A DNA stretch of 64,000 bases from Novimethylophilus kurashikiensis (GTDB taxonomy: Bacteria > Pseudomonadota > Gammaproteobacteria > Burkholderiales > Methylophilaceae). The position numbers and the translations under genes are program-made. Location: positions 1-64,000 of the forward strand of contig NZ_BDOQ01000002.1 in NCBI RefSeq assembly GCF_003112435.1. The letters are read 5' to 3'. This document shows, piece after piece, positions 36,325 through 45,681 of the stretch (position 1 is its first letter; each line of letters opens with the position of its first letter). A model generated the notes under the pieces. It made no database searches, had not been told where the DNA came from, and saw nothing but the letters and a program-made list of their open reading frames with translations.

Positions 36325-39144
36325 TCAACTGCACTGCTGGGGTGTTTCGTCGCGATTCAAACCGGGCGGATTGGTCGGCCCAGTCGGGAAGAAATCGCCT
36401 ATGGTGGGGAGTCCGGACGTGATGCCCGTGGGAACCGGATCGCTGGGTGTAAGCGCGTTACTCGGAGTGTTGTAGATGACGCCCATGGTTGAAGGTGTCG
36501 ATGATGCATACGTTACGAAAAAGTCGCTCCCCAGGATAGGAGTTGCATTGTTCACGATAATGTAAGAGCCGTTTCCTGCTGTACCGTAAGCGTTTGCAAG
36601 GCCGTCCACCGACCAGCCATTAGCAAATAGCGCAGGGAAATTAAAGAATAGTGTGTTTGGGGAGACGACCTTGATAAAGCTGGAGTTATTCAAGGATAAA
36701 TGTCCAGTTGTCGTCAGCGTCATTTCGGACTGTGCAGTTAACGACGAACTGCCATTCAACGTCATATCTCCGCTAGCTTTTCCGAACATCGTGTTCGATG
36801 AGAGGCTGCTGATATTCTGGATAGTCGTATTGCCGCCGGTGAACGAAAGCGTGCCATTGGAAGTTAGAACTGATCCATCGATCATAAGCGCACCAGGCGT
36901 ACTAATTTGCATATTGCCGCTGGTGTTGAGTGTGGTGTCGTTGACGAGCGAGATACCAGAGCTTGCGCTCAAATTTTGTGTGGCTGAATTTATCGTGGCA
37001 GCATCCAAAGAAAGTGTCGATCCTGCTAGCGTGACATTGCCATTCGTCGCGGTGATCCCCACGTTGTTCAATACAATCCCTGCAGAAGAGTTCACCGCCA
37101 CATTGCCGGATGCGGCACTCAAGTTGAAGTTGGTTAAATTAATACCAGACGATGAATTGAGGGTAACCCCCGTTGGCGCGGCAACTGTAACCCGTGAATC
37201 GATTACCACGCTACCCAAGGTAATCGTTCCGGTCATCTGAGTCGTTCCAATGTCAACTTGTAGAGTGCCAGGGCCGTTCAGGGTGGTGTTGTTGAAAATG
37301 TGCGAGACGCCGTTGTCCTGGCTCAACCACACTTTTGAACCACTACCGATATTGACTGTGCCTCTAATGGTGCCGGCATTTTGCAAACTCAATGTGCCGC
37401 CTCCTGAGAGGTTCAGCTTTCCCGATGTGCCATTATTGAAAATGGCTTCGAACGAGTTCAGACCCGCGGTCGTGACGTTTAGAATGCCGTTATTGTTGAT
37501 CACACCTGTTTGAACGCTACCGCCACCAGTCCTGAACGCCCAGTTAGACGTATTGTTGGTGATATTAACTGTGCCGTTGTTAACAAAGGTCCCAGGAGTG
37601 GTGCCATCGTACAATTGGATCTGGGAACCACCAAGAAGGTTAGTGGTTCCATTATTAGTCCATGTTTTTCCATTCTTTACTTGAAGGACCATTGAGCCTC
37701 CGCCGCCAGCGCTGTTGAGGGTCAAGGTACTTCCTACAATATTCCTGATGCTTCCACTGCCACCCGTTCCACTCTCAAGAGTAACGAGAAGGCTCTGGCT
37801 AGTGGAGTTATTTACGATGCTGTTGGTGCCGGTTCCACCAAAAACGATATCTCGATAGGCACTGATGGCTAAGGTGGTGCCGAATGTGGCGCCTGAGCTC
37901 TTGCTAAGTACGACATCCCCTGCAAAGGTAATATCTCCGTTTCCGGTTCCTACTGCGTTATCGAACGGCTGCGTGGTCAGGGTTACATTTGTGTTGCCGT
38001 TGATGGCGTTATTAAGTGTGAAATCGGAAATAACAGTGGAGGAACTGCCAGCTTGAGGCTGGAAAGTTGAGAAGCCTCCATACAAATTGGTGTCATTGGC
38101 AGTAGTCGCGTGAATGATCGTTACATCCGTTGGGTCAAGGAGCCATGTGCCGGCATTTCCATCCAAGCCTTTTGCAGAGATGTTGACACCCTCTACATTC
38201 AGGTAATGGCCGGAAGTTTCAATAAATCCTCCGTTTTTACCGTCCGCCGAGAACGTTCCCTGGTAAAAACCGCCCCCGTCTGCAAATGCCTGGATATGCC
38301 CGCCATCGGCATTCAGATTGCCGTTTGTTTCCTGTACCGAGGTTGCGGTAGTCAAAATATTTCCCGCGGACTTGAAATAAATCTTCCCCGTCTGGTCTTG
38401 CACTGCCGTATTCGCAGACACCTTGCCCGAATTTAGCACGGTGAAGATATTGCCGTTGCTCTGTGTCATCAGTTGCGAAAGGTTGACATCCTGGCTCGTC
38501 GCCGATACGACGACCCGCTGGCTGGGATCAACCGAATCGACGATTTCGATGGAATTGCCTGCTGCCAGGATTGCTTCACCGCTCGGTGTGGTAATGACAC
38601 CGCTGTTTTCGACGTTGGGCGCGAGCAGGTAGACAAAGCCGCCCGCCGGCGTTGCGATTTGTCCCGCATTTGTCACGGCACCAGGATTAGCGCGGTCGGC
38701 ATTGAACTTGAGCTTGCCATTGAGAAAATCGCTGTCGGTAATATTGAGCGATGAGGCGACCAGACCGTTGACGTTGATTTGGGCGTTAGCGCCGAACAGG
38801 ATACCGTTGGGGTTGACCAGGAATACCTTGCCGTTGGATTGCAGTGCCCCCAGGATTTGTGACGGATTGCTGCCGGTAACGCGGTTCAGCACGGCGGAAG
38901 CGGAGGACTGTTGCACGAAGCGCACGGTCTCCCCGCTATCGATACTGAAGTTGGCCCAGTTGATGATGGCATTAGGCGTGTTGGTCACTGTGAGCGTGCT
39001 GCCCGATGTGCTGAAGGTCGCTGTGCCGTGGGCAACCGTTGCACCGTTGGGGTTAGCCTCGACAGTGCCGACTGCAAAGCAGGATATGACAGCAGTCGCG
39101 AGCAGCTTGCGTTTGAAAGTGGGAGTTGCTTTATTCGAGGCCAT
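36325..39144 (-). CDS. Two-partner secretion exoprotein TpsA (filamentous hemagglutinin N-terminal domain)
   Basis: The product is 939 residues. A signal peptide through about TVEA (residue 30) leads into a TPS domain: NGATVAHGTATFSTSG, NTPNAIINWANFSID, then SNGKVFLVNPNGILFG with the hallmark NPNG at 111-114, and VNGLVASSLNI. The remainder is a low-complexity, Asn/Ser/Thr-rich beta-helix with repeats such as SSSGINLTNFNLSAASG. The last residues are RDETPQQCS, with a lone cysteine near the C-terminus. It lies 26 bp after tpsB. It is predicted to be secreted or surface-displayed; adhesion is likely but not shown. At 939 residues it is small for the family. It reads as less GC-rich than the neighbouring core genes. 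Confidence 0.9.
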   Translation of the reverse strand: MASNKATPTFKRKLLATAVISCFAVGTVEANPNGATVAHGTATFSTSGSTLTVTNTPNAIINWANFSIDSGETVRFVQQSSASAVLNRVTGSNPSQILGALQSNGKVFLVNPNGILFGANAQINVNGLVASSLNITDSDFLNGKLKFNADRANPGAVTNAGQIATPAGGFVYLLAPNVENSGVITTPSGEAILAAGNSIEIVDSVDPSQRVVVSATSQDVNLSQLMTQSNGNIFTVLNSGKVSANTAVQDQTGKIYFKSAGNILTTATSVQETNGNLNADGGHIQAFADGGGFYQGTFSADGKNGGFIETSGHYLNVEGVNISAKGLDGNAGTWLLDPTDVTIIHATTANDTNLYGGFSTFQPQAGSSSTVISDFTLNNAINGNTNVTLTTQPFDNAVGTGNGDITFAGDVVLSKSSGATFGTTLAISAYRDIVFGGTGTNSIVNNSTSQSLLVTLESGTGGSGSIRNIVGSTLTLNSAGGGGSMVLQVKNGKTWTNNGTTNLLGGSQIQLYDGTTPGTFVNNGTVNITNNTSNWAFRTGGGSVQTGVINNNGILNVTTAGLNSFEAIFNNGTSGKLNLSGGGTLSLQNAGTIRGTVNIGSGSKVWLSQDNGVSHIFNNTTLNGPGTLQVDIGTTQMTGTITLGSVVIDSRVTVAAPTGVTLNSSSGINLTNFNLSAASGNVAVNSSAGIVLNNVGITATNGNVTLAGSTLSLDAATINSATQNLSASSGISLVNDTTLNTSGNMQISTPGALMIDGSVLTSNGTLSFTGGNTTIQNISSLSSNTMFGKASGDMTLNGSSSLTAQSEMTLTTTGHLSLNNSSFIKVVSPNTLFFNFPALFANGWSVDGLANAYGTAGNGSYIIVNNATPILGSDFFVTYASSTPSTMGVIYNTPSNALTPSDPVPTGITSGLPTIGDFFPTGPTNPPGLNRDETPQQCS

Positions 39145-39170
39145 GATGGTGGTCTCCGCTCGATAATGGT

Positions 39171-40826
39171 TTACCAGATGTAGCCCAGGGCGATGTGGCC
39201 GAAGGCGTCGCCGCGCTCACGACTGCCGGTAGGGTTGTTCTTGTTGATGTCGCCATCGATAACGTAAGCGTAGTCGAAGCGCGCGACGATGTTCTTGCTG
39301 TAGCTGTAGCGTAACCCGGCACCGATGCTGGCAATGGATTTGTCAGAACCGTCCACGGCCTTGGTGCCATCTATGCCGCGGTTGTTGTCGACATACCCGC
39401 CGTCGATGAATGCCAGCGCACGCAAGCCTACTTTATCTCCCAATTGGTTGCCGAAATCCGGGGTGATGATTTCCGCCGTCCAACGATAACCCTTGTCGCC
39501 GGAGATCACACTCTCGTGCCAGCCGCGTACGGAATCCATGCCGCCGATGCGGAACTGCTCGCCGGGGATGAGATGGTCATCCGTAAATTGGCCACTCAGG
39601 TTGAGGTGCAATTGCCAATGTTTGGCAAAGGCGTGCACCGCATCGACACTAAAGCTGTACTTGGAAAAATCCTGCTCGGCGAGGTAGGGGAAGCCCTTAT
39701 AAATCGCTTCGTCGCCATGACTTGCGGCTTCCGACAACACGTTCCAGCTGCCACCTACGCTGAAAGCGAATTTTTCCTCTTCCTGCTGCCATTTGCCGAT
39801 ATAGGTCAGGCTCCACGGCGTCGCCGTCACATGGGGCGTCAGGCCGCTGCCGGAACCGCCAATGAAGATGTCGCTACGATAGGCGTGATATTCCACGCCA
39901 CCCACCACGCGCTGGTCGTAATTGCCTTGCTTGGCAAAATTGTGGTTGTAGTGCGCTCCAAGGATCACACCCTTGCCGCTGACCGTAATCAAACCGCCCG
40001 CCACCGTACCCGTATTGACGTTGGAATAGCCGGCGATGAAGTCCACGCTGTCGCCCAGCTCATAAAGCGGAATGGTGTAGGCTGCACCGAACACGTTGAC
40101 TTCGTGTTCCGGGTTGAAATATTCCTCGGGGGAGTGAAGGTTGGTGATGTACTGCAAGGTGAGCCGATGATCGCGGCCGAACAAATTGTAGTTTTGGTAC
40201 CCGAATCCGAGCCGCCCCTGGCCAGTCTCGCGGCTGCCGCTGTTGTCCAATGTGACAAAGCCTTTCCAGGGTTTGTCGTCGACCACTTTGAGCGTTGCGT
40301 CGATGGTGGCGGGGTCGTCCGGGTTGTTCTTGAACAACACGACGGTTTGCTTGCTGGGATTTTCGTTGGCGACAGCAATGCTTTTCTGTACCACCTTCAT
40401 GTTGGGGATTTCACCAGACTTCAATGCTGGCGCAGTTTGGAGGATGTTGTCGCTTTCGTAGAACTGATTACCCTCGACATTGATATTGCCGATATGCTGT
40501 TGAAGGATGTTGATCTTGACGACACCGTCGACGACTTCCTGCTCGGGCAGGAGCACTTGCACGGAGTTATAACCCAGTTGCTGATAAGCAGTTTGCAATG
40601 CCGCAATGGCACGTTGAACATCGCCGAAATCGCGTGAGACGCCGACATAAGGCGTAACCAGGGAATGAATCTGGGATTCTGGCAGGAGGGTGTTGCCTTC
40701 GACCTGAAATTCGCGAATATCGAAGCGAGGCGATGCAGTGAGGTCTGCATCTGCGTAACTGGAGGTGGCAACGAGGCCACCAAGAATTCCGGCTGCGGTC
40801 AGGGCACGCAAGCGTCGGCTGAACAT
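39171..40826 (-). CDS. Two-partner secretion outer-membrane transporter TpsB (FhaC/ShlB family)
   Basis: This 551-residue Omp85-superfamily pore secretes its partner TpsA. A signal peptide ends near SYADA. Two POTRA domains (about 34-110 and 112-185) begin FDIREFQVEGNTLLPE. The 16-strand barrel follows with PWKGFVTLDNSGSRETGQGR, and the lid-lock motif region reads GGMDSVRGWHE (433-436; most members have VRGY). The protein ends GHIALGYIW, an aromatic C-terminus expected for barrel insertion. AAAGGAT precedes the ATG. It is the first gene of the tpsB-tpsA-fecR-like operon. Confidence 0.93.
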   Translation of the reverse strand: MFSRRLRALTAAGILGGLVATSSYADADLTASPRFDIREFQVEGNTLLPESQIHSLVTPYVGVSRDFGDVQRAIAALQTAYQQLGYNSVQVLLPEQEVVDGVVKINILQQHIGNINVEGNQFYESDNILQTAPALKSGEIPNMKVVQKSIAVANENPSKQTVVLFKNNPDDPATIDATLKVVDDKPWKGFVTLDNSGSRETGQGRLGFGYQNYNLFGRDHRLTLQYITNLHSPEEYFNPEHEVNVFGAAYTIPLYELGDSVDFIAGYSNVNTGTVAGGLITVSGKGVILGAHYNHNFAKQGNYDQRVVGGVEYHAYRSDIFIGGSGSGLTPHVTATPWSLTYIGKWQQEEEKFAFSVGGSWNVLSEAASHGDEAIYKGFPYLAEQDFSKYSFSVDAVHAFAKHWQLHLNLSGQFTDDHLIPGEQFRIGGMDSVRGWHESVISGDKGYRWTAEIITPDFGNQLGDKVGLRALAFIDGGYVDNNRGIDGTKAVDGSDKSIASIGAGLRYSYSKNIVARFDYAYVIDGDINKNNPTGSRERGDAFGHIALGYIW

Positions 40827-41035
40827 ATCCTTTAGCTCCCTTATGGATTATTTATTCGCTATTCCCGGAATTATTGGCATTATTTGTTCTGGAAACGCGT
40901 TAATTATTGGTAATGCTGAGTAATTTCCTTATAAAAGTCAATGGATAATCAATGGATGTTTGCGGTATTTGTTAATTAAACTTTTGAGCTGATTAATTAA
41001 TGTTTTTTTGATCAAATTTAAGGAAATTCTTATTT
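40827..41035. promoter_or_regulatory. AT-rich divergent promoter region of the TPS operon and the GT1-like gene
   Basis: These 209 bp are strongly AT-rich compared with the flanking genes and contain TTAATTAA twice (about 40973-40981 and 40992-40999), plus related GTTAATTATT. It holds the promoters of tpsB (minus) and the UGT-like gene (plus); AAGGAAA lies 9 bases before the plus-strand ATG. The base composition would suit binding by a nucleoid silencer, but no specific operator can be named. Confidence 0.5.
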
Positions 41036-42238
41036 ATGGCGCAAAAGCGCGTGGTGTGTGTCTGGGAACTAGGCAGCACTCTCGGTCATCTGGGTGAGAT
41101 GCTTCCCGTCATGCGTACACTGGATAATCACCATCTGCCTATTGCATTGATGGTGCGCGAGTTGCACGGGATTGTCGGACTAAACCTGCCGGCGATGCCC
41201 GTATTGCAAAGCCCGGTATGGACGCTGCAAGTTGGTGGGCTGCCGGATCCACCGTTAAGCTTTGCTGAAATCTTGCTCCGTTACGGGTATCACGATGCTG
41301 ATTGCCTGCAAGGCCTGGTAACAGGCTGGTGCTCTGCGTTTGAAGCTTTGAATGCCCAGGCGGTAATTGCCAACTATTCTCCTACTGCGCTATTGGCAGC
41401 GCGTATTCTAGGTCTTCCCGCTATTACCTTGGGCAGTGGATTTAATCTTCCGCCGCGCGTTAATCCGGTTCCGAATATGCGTCCCTGGGTACCGGTCCCG
41501 GTCGAGCGCCTTGTAGAGGCTGACCGATGGGTGACGCGCAATATCAACATCGTGCTGGATCGTTATCACCGCCCGCCGCTGAGATCGGTTGCCGATCTTT
41601 TTGACGTGGCAGCCAATCTGTTGTGCACATTTCCTGAACTGGACCACTATGCGTTCCGCATCGCCGAAATGCAGCGGGCTTTTTATGTGGGCAGTATGAT
41701 TGAAGCCAAGGGTAAGCCCGTCGATTGGCCTGACGGCGATGATCCGTGCGTTCTGGTCTATCTGAGGCCTGAAGTGAAAGCGTTAGAGCCGATGATGCAA
41801 GCACTCAAAGCTGCAGACTGCAGAATCGTTGCTTTTATCCCCGGTTTATCCGCGACACAGCAAGCACAATGGCAAAGTCCCAACTGCCGAATTGTTGATG
41901 AGTTGATTAAGCTCGATCACTTGTTGCCTACATGCGATCTAGCCATCAACTATGCTGGCCATGGCTTTGTTTCGGATGTATTGATGGCTGGCGTTCCGTT
42001 GCTCTTGATGCCCATGCATCTCGAGCAATATTTGATGGGGCAGCGTGTGATGGCGATTGGAGCGGGGATTGTTACTGATATGGAAGGAAATTCGGATTAC
42101 CCCGAGCTTGTCAGGAAAATGCTGACCGATAAAAGTTTCAAGCAAGCGGCGGCCGGTTTTGCGGCAAAATATGCAGATTTTGATCCCGTTGCGCAACGCA
42201 ACATGATCGTACAAACCATCAAGAGCCTGATCGAGTAA
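41036..42238 (+). CDS. GT1 / UGT-like glycosyltransferase
   Basis: This 400-residue protein has GT-B features of the macrolide/UDP-glucuronosyl transferase type: start VVCVWELGSTLGHLGEMLPVM (a GHxxP-like N-terminal loop), then PAITLGSGFNLPPRVNP and PCVLVYLRPEVKALEP. The donor-site region DLAINYAGHGFVSDVLMAGVPLLLMP matches the HGG-type motif of the family. The donor and acceptor are not predictable; lipids, natural products or cell-surface targets are all possible. It is divergent from tpsB. Its stop codon overlaps the rarA start (TAATG), although the two are unlikely to share function. Confidence 0.75.
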   Translation: MAQKRVVCVWELGSTLGHLGEMLPVMRTLDNHHLPIALMVRELHGIVGLNLPAMPVLQSPVWTLQVGGLPDPPLSFAEILLRYGYHDADCLQGLVTGWCSAFEALNAQAVIANYSPTALLAARILGLPAITLGSGFNLPPRVNPVPNMRPWVPVPVERLVEADRWVTRNINIVLDRYHRPPLRSVADLFDVAANLLCTFPELDHYAFRIAEMQRAFYVGSMIEAKGKPVDWPDGDDPCVLVYLRPEVKALEPMMQALKAADCRIVAFIPGLSATQQAQWQSPNCRIVDELIKLDHLLPTCDLAINYAGHGFVSDVLMAGVPLLLMPMHLEQYLMGQRVMAIGAGIVTDMEGNSDYPELVRKMLTDKSFKQAAAGFAAKYADFDPVAQRNMIVQTIKSLIE

Positions 42239-43551
42239 TGGCAGACCTGTTTTCCAATATCGAACCACACGCACCGCTTGCCGAGCGTTTGCGCCCCAAG
42301 ACGCTGGATGAAGTTGTGGGGCAGTCACACTTGCTGGGGCCGGGCAAGCCCTTGCGCATGGCATTCGAGTCGGGACGGCTACCCTCGATGATCTTGTGGG
42401 GGCCGCCTGGCGTAGGCAAGACCACCTTGGCGCGCATGATGGCGAATTCCGTGGATGCGGAGTTCATTCCGCTATCGGCCGTGCTTTCCGGCGTGAAGGA
42501 CATCCGAGAGGCGGTGGAACGGGCGCAGCACACCCTCCAGCAATCCGGGCGACGCACCATCTTGTTCGTAGATGAAGTCCACCGTTTCAACAAATCTCAG
42601 CAGGACGCTTTTTTGCCGTTCGTGGAAAGCGGGTTATTCACTTTTATCGGCGCTACCACCGAAAACCCGTCCTTCGAGGTCAACAGCGCGTTGTTGAGCC
42701 GGGCACAGGTGTTTGTACTCAAGGCGCTCAACGAGGACGAACTCGGCCAATTGTTCGAGCGCGCGCGGCAGCAGGAAGCTGCTGAGCTGGCCGTCGATGC
42801 CGAAGTGAAGGAGCAGGTGCTGGCTTACGCCGATGGCGATGCGCGCAAGCTGCTTAATTTTGTAGAGCAGTTGTTTAATGCCGCGCTCGGTGCTGGTATC
42901 CCCAAGCTCGATCTCGAATTCCTCAACAGCACGCTCTCTTCCAAGCTGCGCCGTTTCGACAAGGGCGGGGAGGAGTTCTACGACCAGATTTCGGCGCTGC
43001 ACAAATCGGTACGTGGTTCCAACCCCGACGCGGCGCTGTATTGGCTGCTGCGCATGTTGGACGGTGGGGCGGACCCGCTCTACCTTGGTCGCCGTATTGT
43101 GCGCATGGCCGTGGAAGATATCGGCCTAGCCGATCCGCGTGCACAAACCATGGCACTGGAAGCCTGCCAGATCTACGAACGCCTGGGCTCGCCTGAAGGC
43201 GAGCTGGCGCTTTCTAATGCCGTGCTTTATCTCGCCGTGGCGGCCAAGAGCAACGCGGCCTACATGGCCTACAACAAGATGAAGGCGCTAGTGGGCCAGG
43301 ATCAGACTCGACCTGTGCCGATTCACCTCCGTAACGCCCCGACTAAGCTCATGAAAGAGCTTGGTTACGGGAAGGAATACCGTTACGCCCACGACGAACC
43401 GGAAGCCTATGCCGCCGGTGAGCAGTATTTTCCCGACAACATGCAGCCATTGCGCGTTTATGAACCCACGCCGCGCGGGCTGGAGGGTAAAATAGGGGAA
43501 AAGCTGGCGCATCTGCGGGCGCTGGACCAACAAGCCAAGAAGCGCGGATAG
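42238..43551 (+). CDS. rarA: Replication-associated recombination protein A (MgsA/YcaJ)
   Basis: This 437-residue AAA+ ATPase is related to clamp-loader subunits and acts at stalled replication forks. Motifs are: start ADLFSNIEPHAPLAERLRPK, Walker A GPPGVGKT (55-62), Walker B LFVDEVHRFNKSQQD, sensor 1 GATTENPSFEVN, arginine-finger region LLSRAQVF, and a C-terminal domain with YWLLRMLDGGADPLYLGRR. It follows the GT gene with a one-base overlap and is 36 bp before serS. Confidence 0.96.
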   Translation: MADLFSNIEPHAPLAERLRPKTLDEVVGQSHLLGPGKPLRMAFESGRLPSMILWGPPGVGKTTLARMMANSVDAEFIPLSAVLSGVKDIREAVERAQHTLQQSGRRTILFVDEVHRFNKSQQDAFLPFVESGLFTFIGATTENPSFEVNSALLSRAQVFVLKALNEDELGQLFERARQQEAAELAVDAEVKEQVLAYADGDARKLLNFVEQLFNAALGAGIPKLDLEFLNSTLSSKLRRFDKGGEEFYDQISALHKSVRGSNPDAALYWLLRMLDGGADPLYLGRRIVRMAVEDIGLADPRAQTMALEACQIYERLGSPEGELALSNAVLYLAVAAKSNAAYMAYNKMKALVGQDQTRPVPIHLRNAPTKLMKELGYGKEYRYAHDEPEAYAAGEQYFPDNMQPLRVYEPTPRGLEGKIGEKLAHLRALDQQAKKRG

Positions 43552-44871
<1,320 letters not shown>

Positions 44872-44873
44872 CC

Positions 44874-45665
44874 GTGGCGCTCAATCTAACGAGCCTGCTC
44901 GGCGTTACCGGGGTTGACCCCAGCGAGCGCGGCAAGGCGCGCATTTGGGCGCAGCGGCTGGAATGGCCGCTGTTGTTGGTCGCGTTGTGGATTCCGGTGC
45001 AGTGGTATCTGGACGAAACCGGTTCAATCAGTCCGCATTGGTCCAAAGTGTTTGACTGGATCATCTGGATCGTTTTCCTGTTCGAGACGGTACTGCTGAC
45101 GTCGCTGGTGCACAACAAGCGGCGCTACCTGCTGAATAACTGGATGAACCTCGTCATCATCGTGGGCGGTCTACCGATCGAATGGCAGTTCACGCCCTTG
45201 ATCGGCGCGCTGCGTAACCTGCGGCTGTTCTTGATGATGTTCATCCTGATGCGCGTGTCGCGGCGGTTGCGCGAGGTGTTGGCGGGGGCCAAGGTCGGCC
45301 CGACGCTAATCATCGTGGCTATCGTCGTGGTTCTCTCCGGAATCATCGTGTCGCGCCTTGATCCCTCGATCGGTACGGTGTGGGACGGCATGTGGTACGC
45401 TTGGGTGACCATGTCGCACACCGGCTACGGCGATATCGTACCCAAGACGGCAGCGGCACGAGTCTTCGGCAGCTTCCTTATCCTGCTGGGTGTGGTGCTG
45501 GTCACAGTGCTGACGGCCAGTTTGTCGGTGTTCTTGATTGGTTCGGAAGTCGAGCACAAGATCGTCAAGGAAGAAAAAAGCGTCGACGATACGCTGCACG
45601 AAATTCTCGCCCGGCTCGAGAATATCGAAAAAAGGCTAGACGAGCGGGGACGCGACGACGCCTGA
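44874..45665 (+). CDS. Voltage-gated-type ion channel with non-canonical filter
   Basis: This 263-residue inner-membrane protein has about four helices, an S4-like helix with spaced arginines (LRNLRLFLMMFILMRVSRRLRE), a pore loop, and a final helix (FLILLGVVLVTVLTASLSVFLI). A C-terminal coiled coil (VDDTLHEILARLENIEKRL) could form a tetramer bundle. The filter at residues 181-187 reads SHTGYGD, where TTVGYGD is usual, so the threonine that normally lines the inner site is His. It starts with GTG two bases after serS, with no clear ribosome site, so translation may depend on coupling. The family (6TM/2TM K+ channel, PF07885-like) is likely; ion choice is uncertain. Confidence 0.8.
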   Translation: MALNLTSLLGVTGVDPSERGKARIWAQRLEWPLLLVALWIPVQWYLDETGSISPHWSKVFDWIIWIVFLFETVLLTSLVHNKRRYLLNNWMNLVIIVGGLPIEWQFTPLIGALRNLRLFLMMFILMRVSRRLREVLAGAKVGPTLIIVAIVVVLSGIIVSRLDPSIGTVWDGMWYAWVTMSHTGYGDIVPKTAAARVFGSFLILLGVVLVTVLTASLSVFLIGSEVEHKIVKEEKSVDDTLHEILARLENIEKRLDERGRDDA

Positions 45666-45679
45666 AAAACGGCGTCTTT
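45657..45679 (+). terminator. Hairpin between convergent channel and mltF genes
   Basis: GACGCC pairs with GGCGTC across the A-rich loop TGAAAAAC, followed by TTTG. It covers the last codons and stop of the channel gene, and is a weak terminator candidate. Confidence 0.45.
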
Positions 45680-45681
45680 GC

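Noticed and set aside
36325-38200. Repetitive Asn/Ser/Thr-rich coding sequence resembling a direct repeat array
   Set aside because: This is the expected beta-helix degeneracy of a TpsA exoprotein; units are not near-identical in DNA, so it is not CRISPR or a tandem repeat.
39444-40637. 397-codon plus-strand frame opposite tpsB
   Set aside because: tpsB has signal peptide, POTRA domains and barrel; the opposite frame has none.
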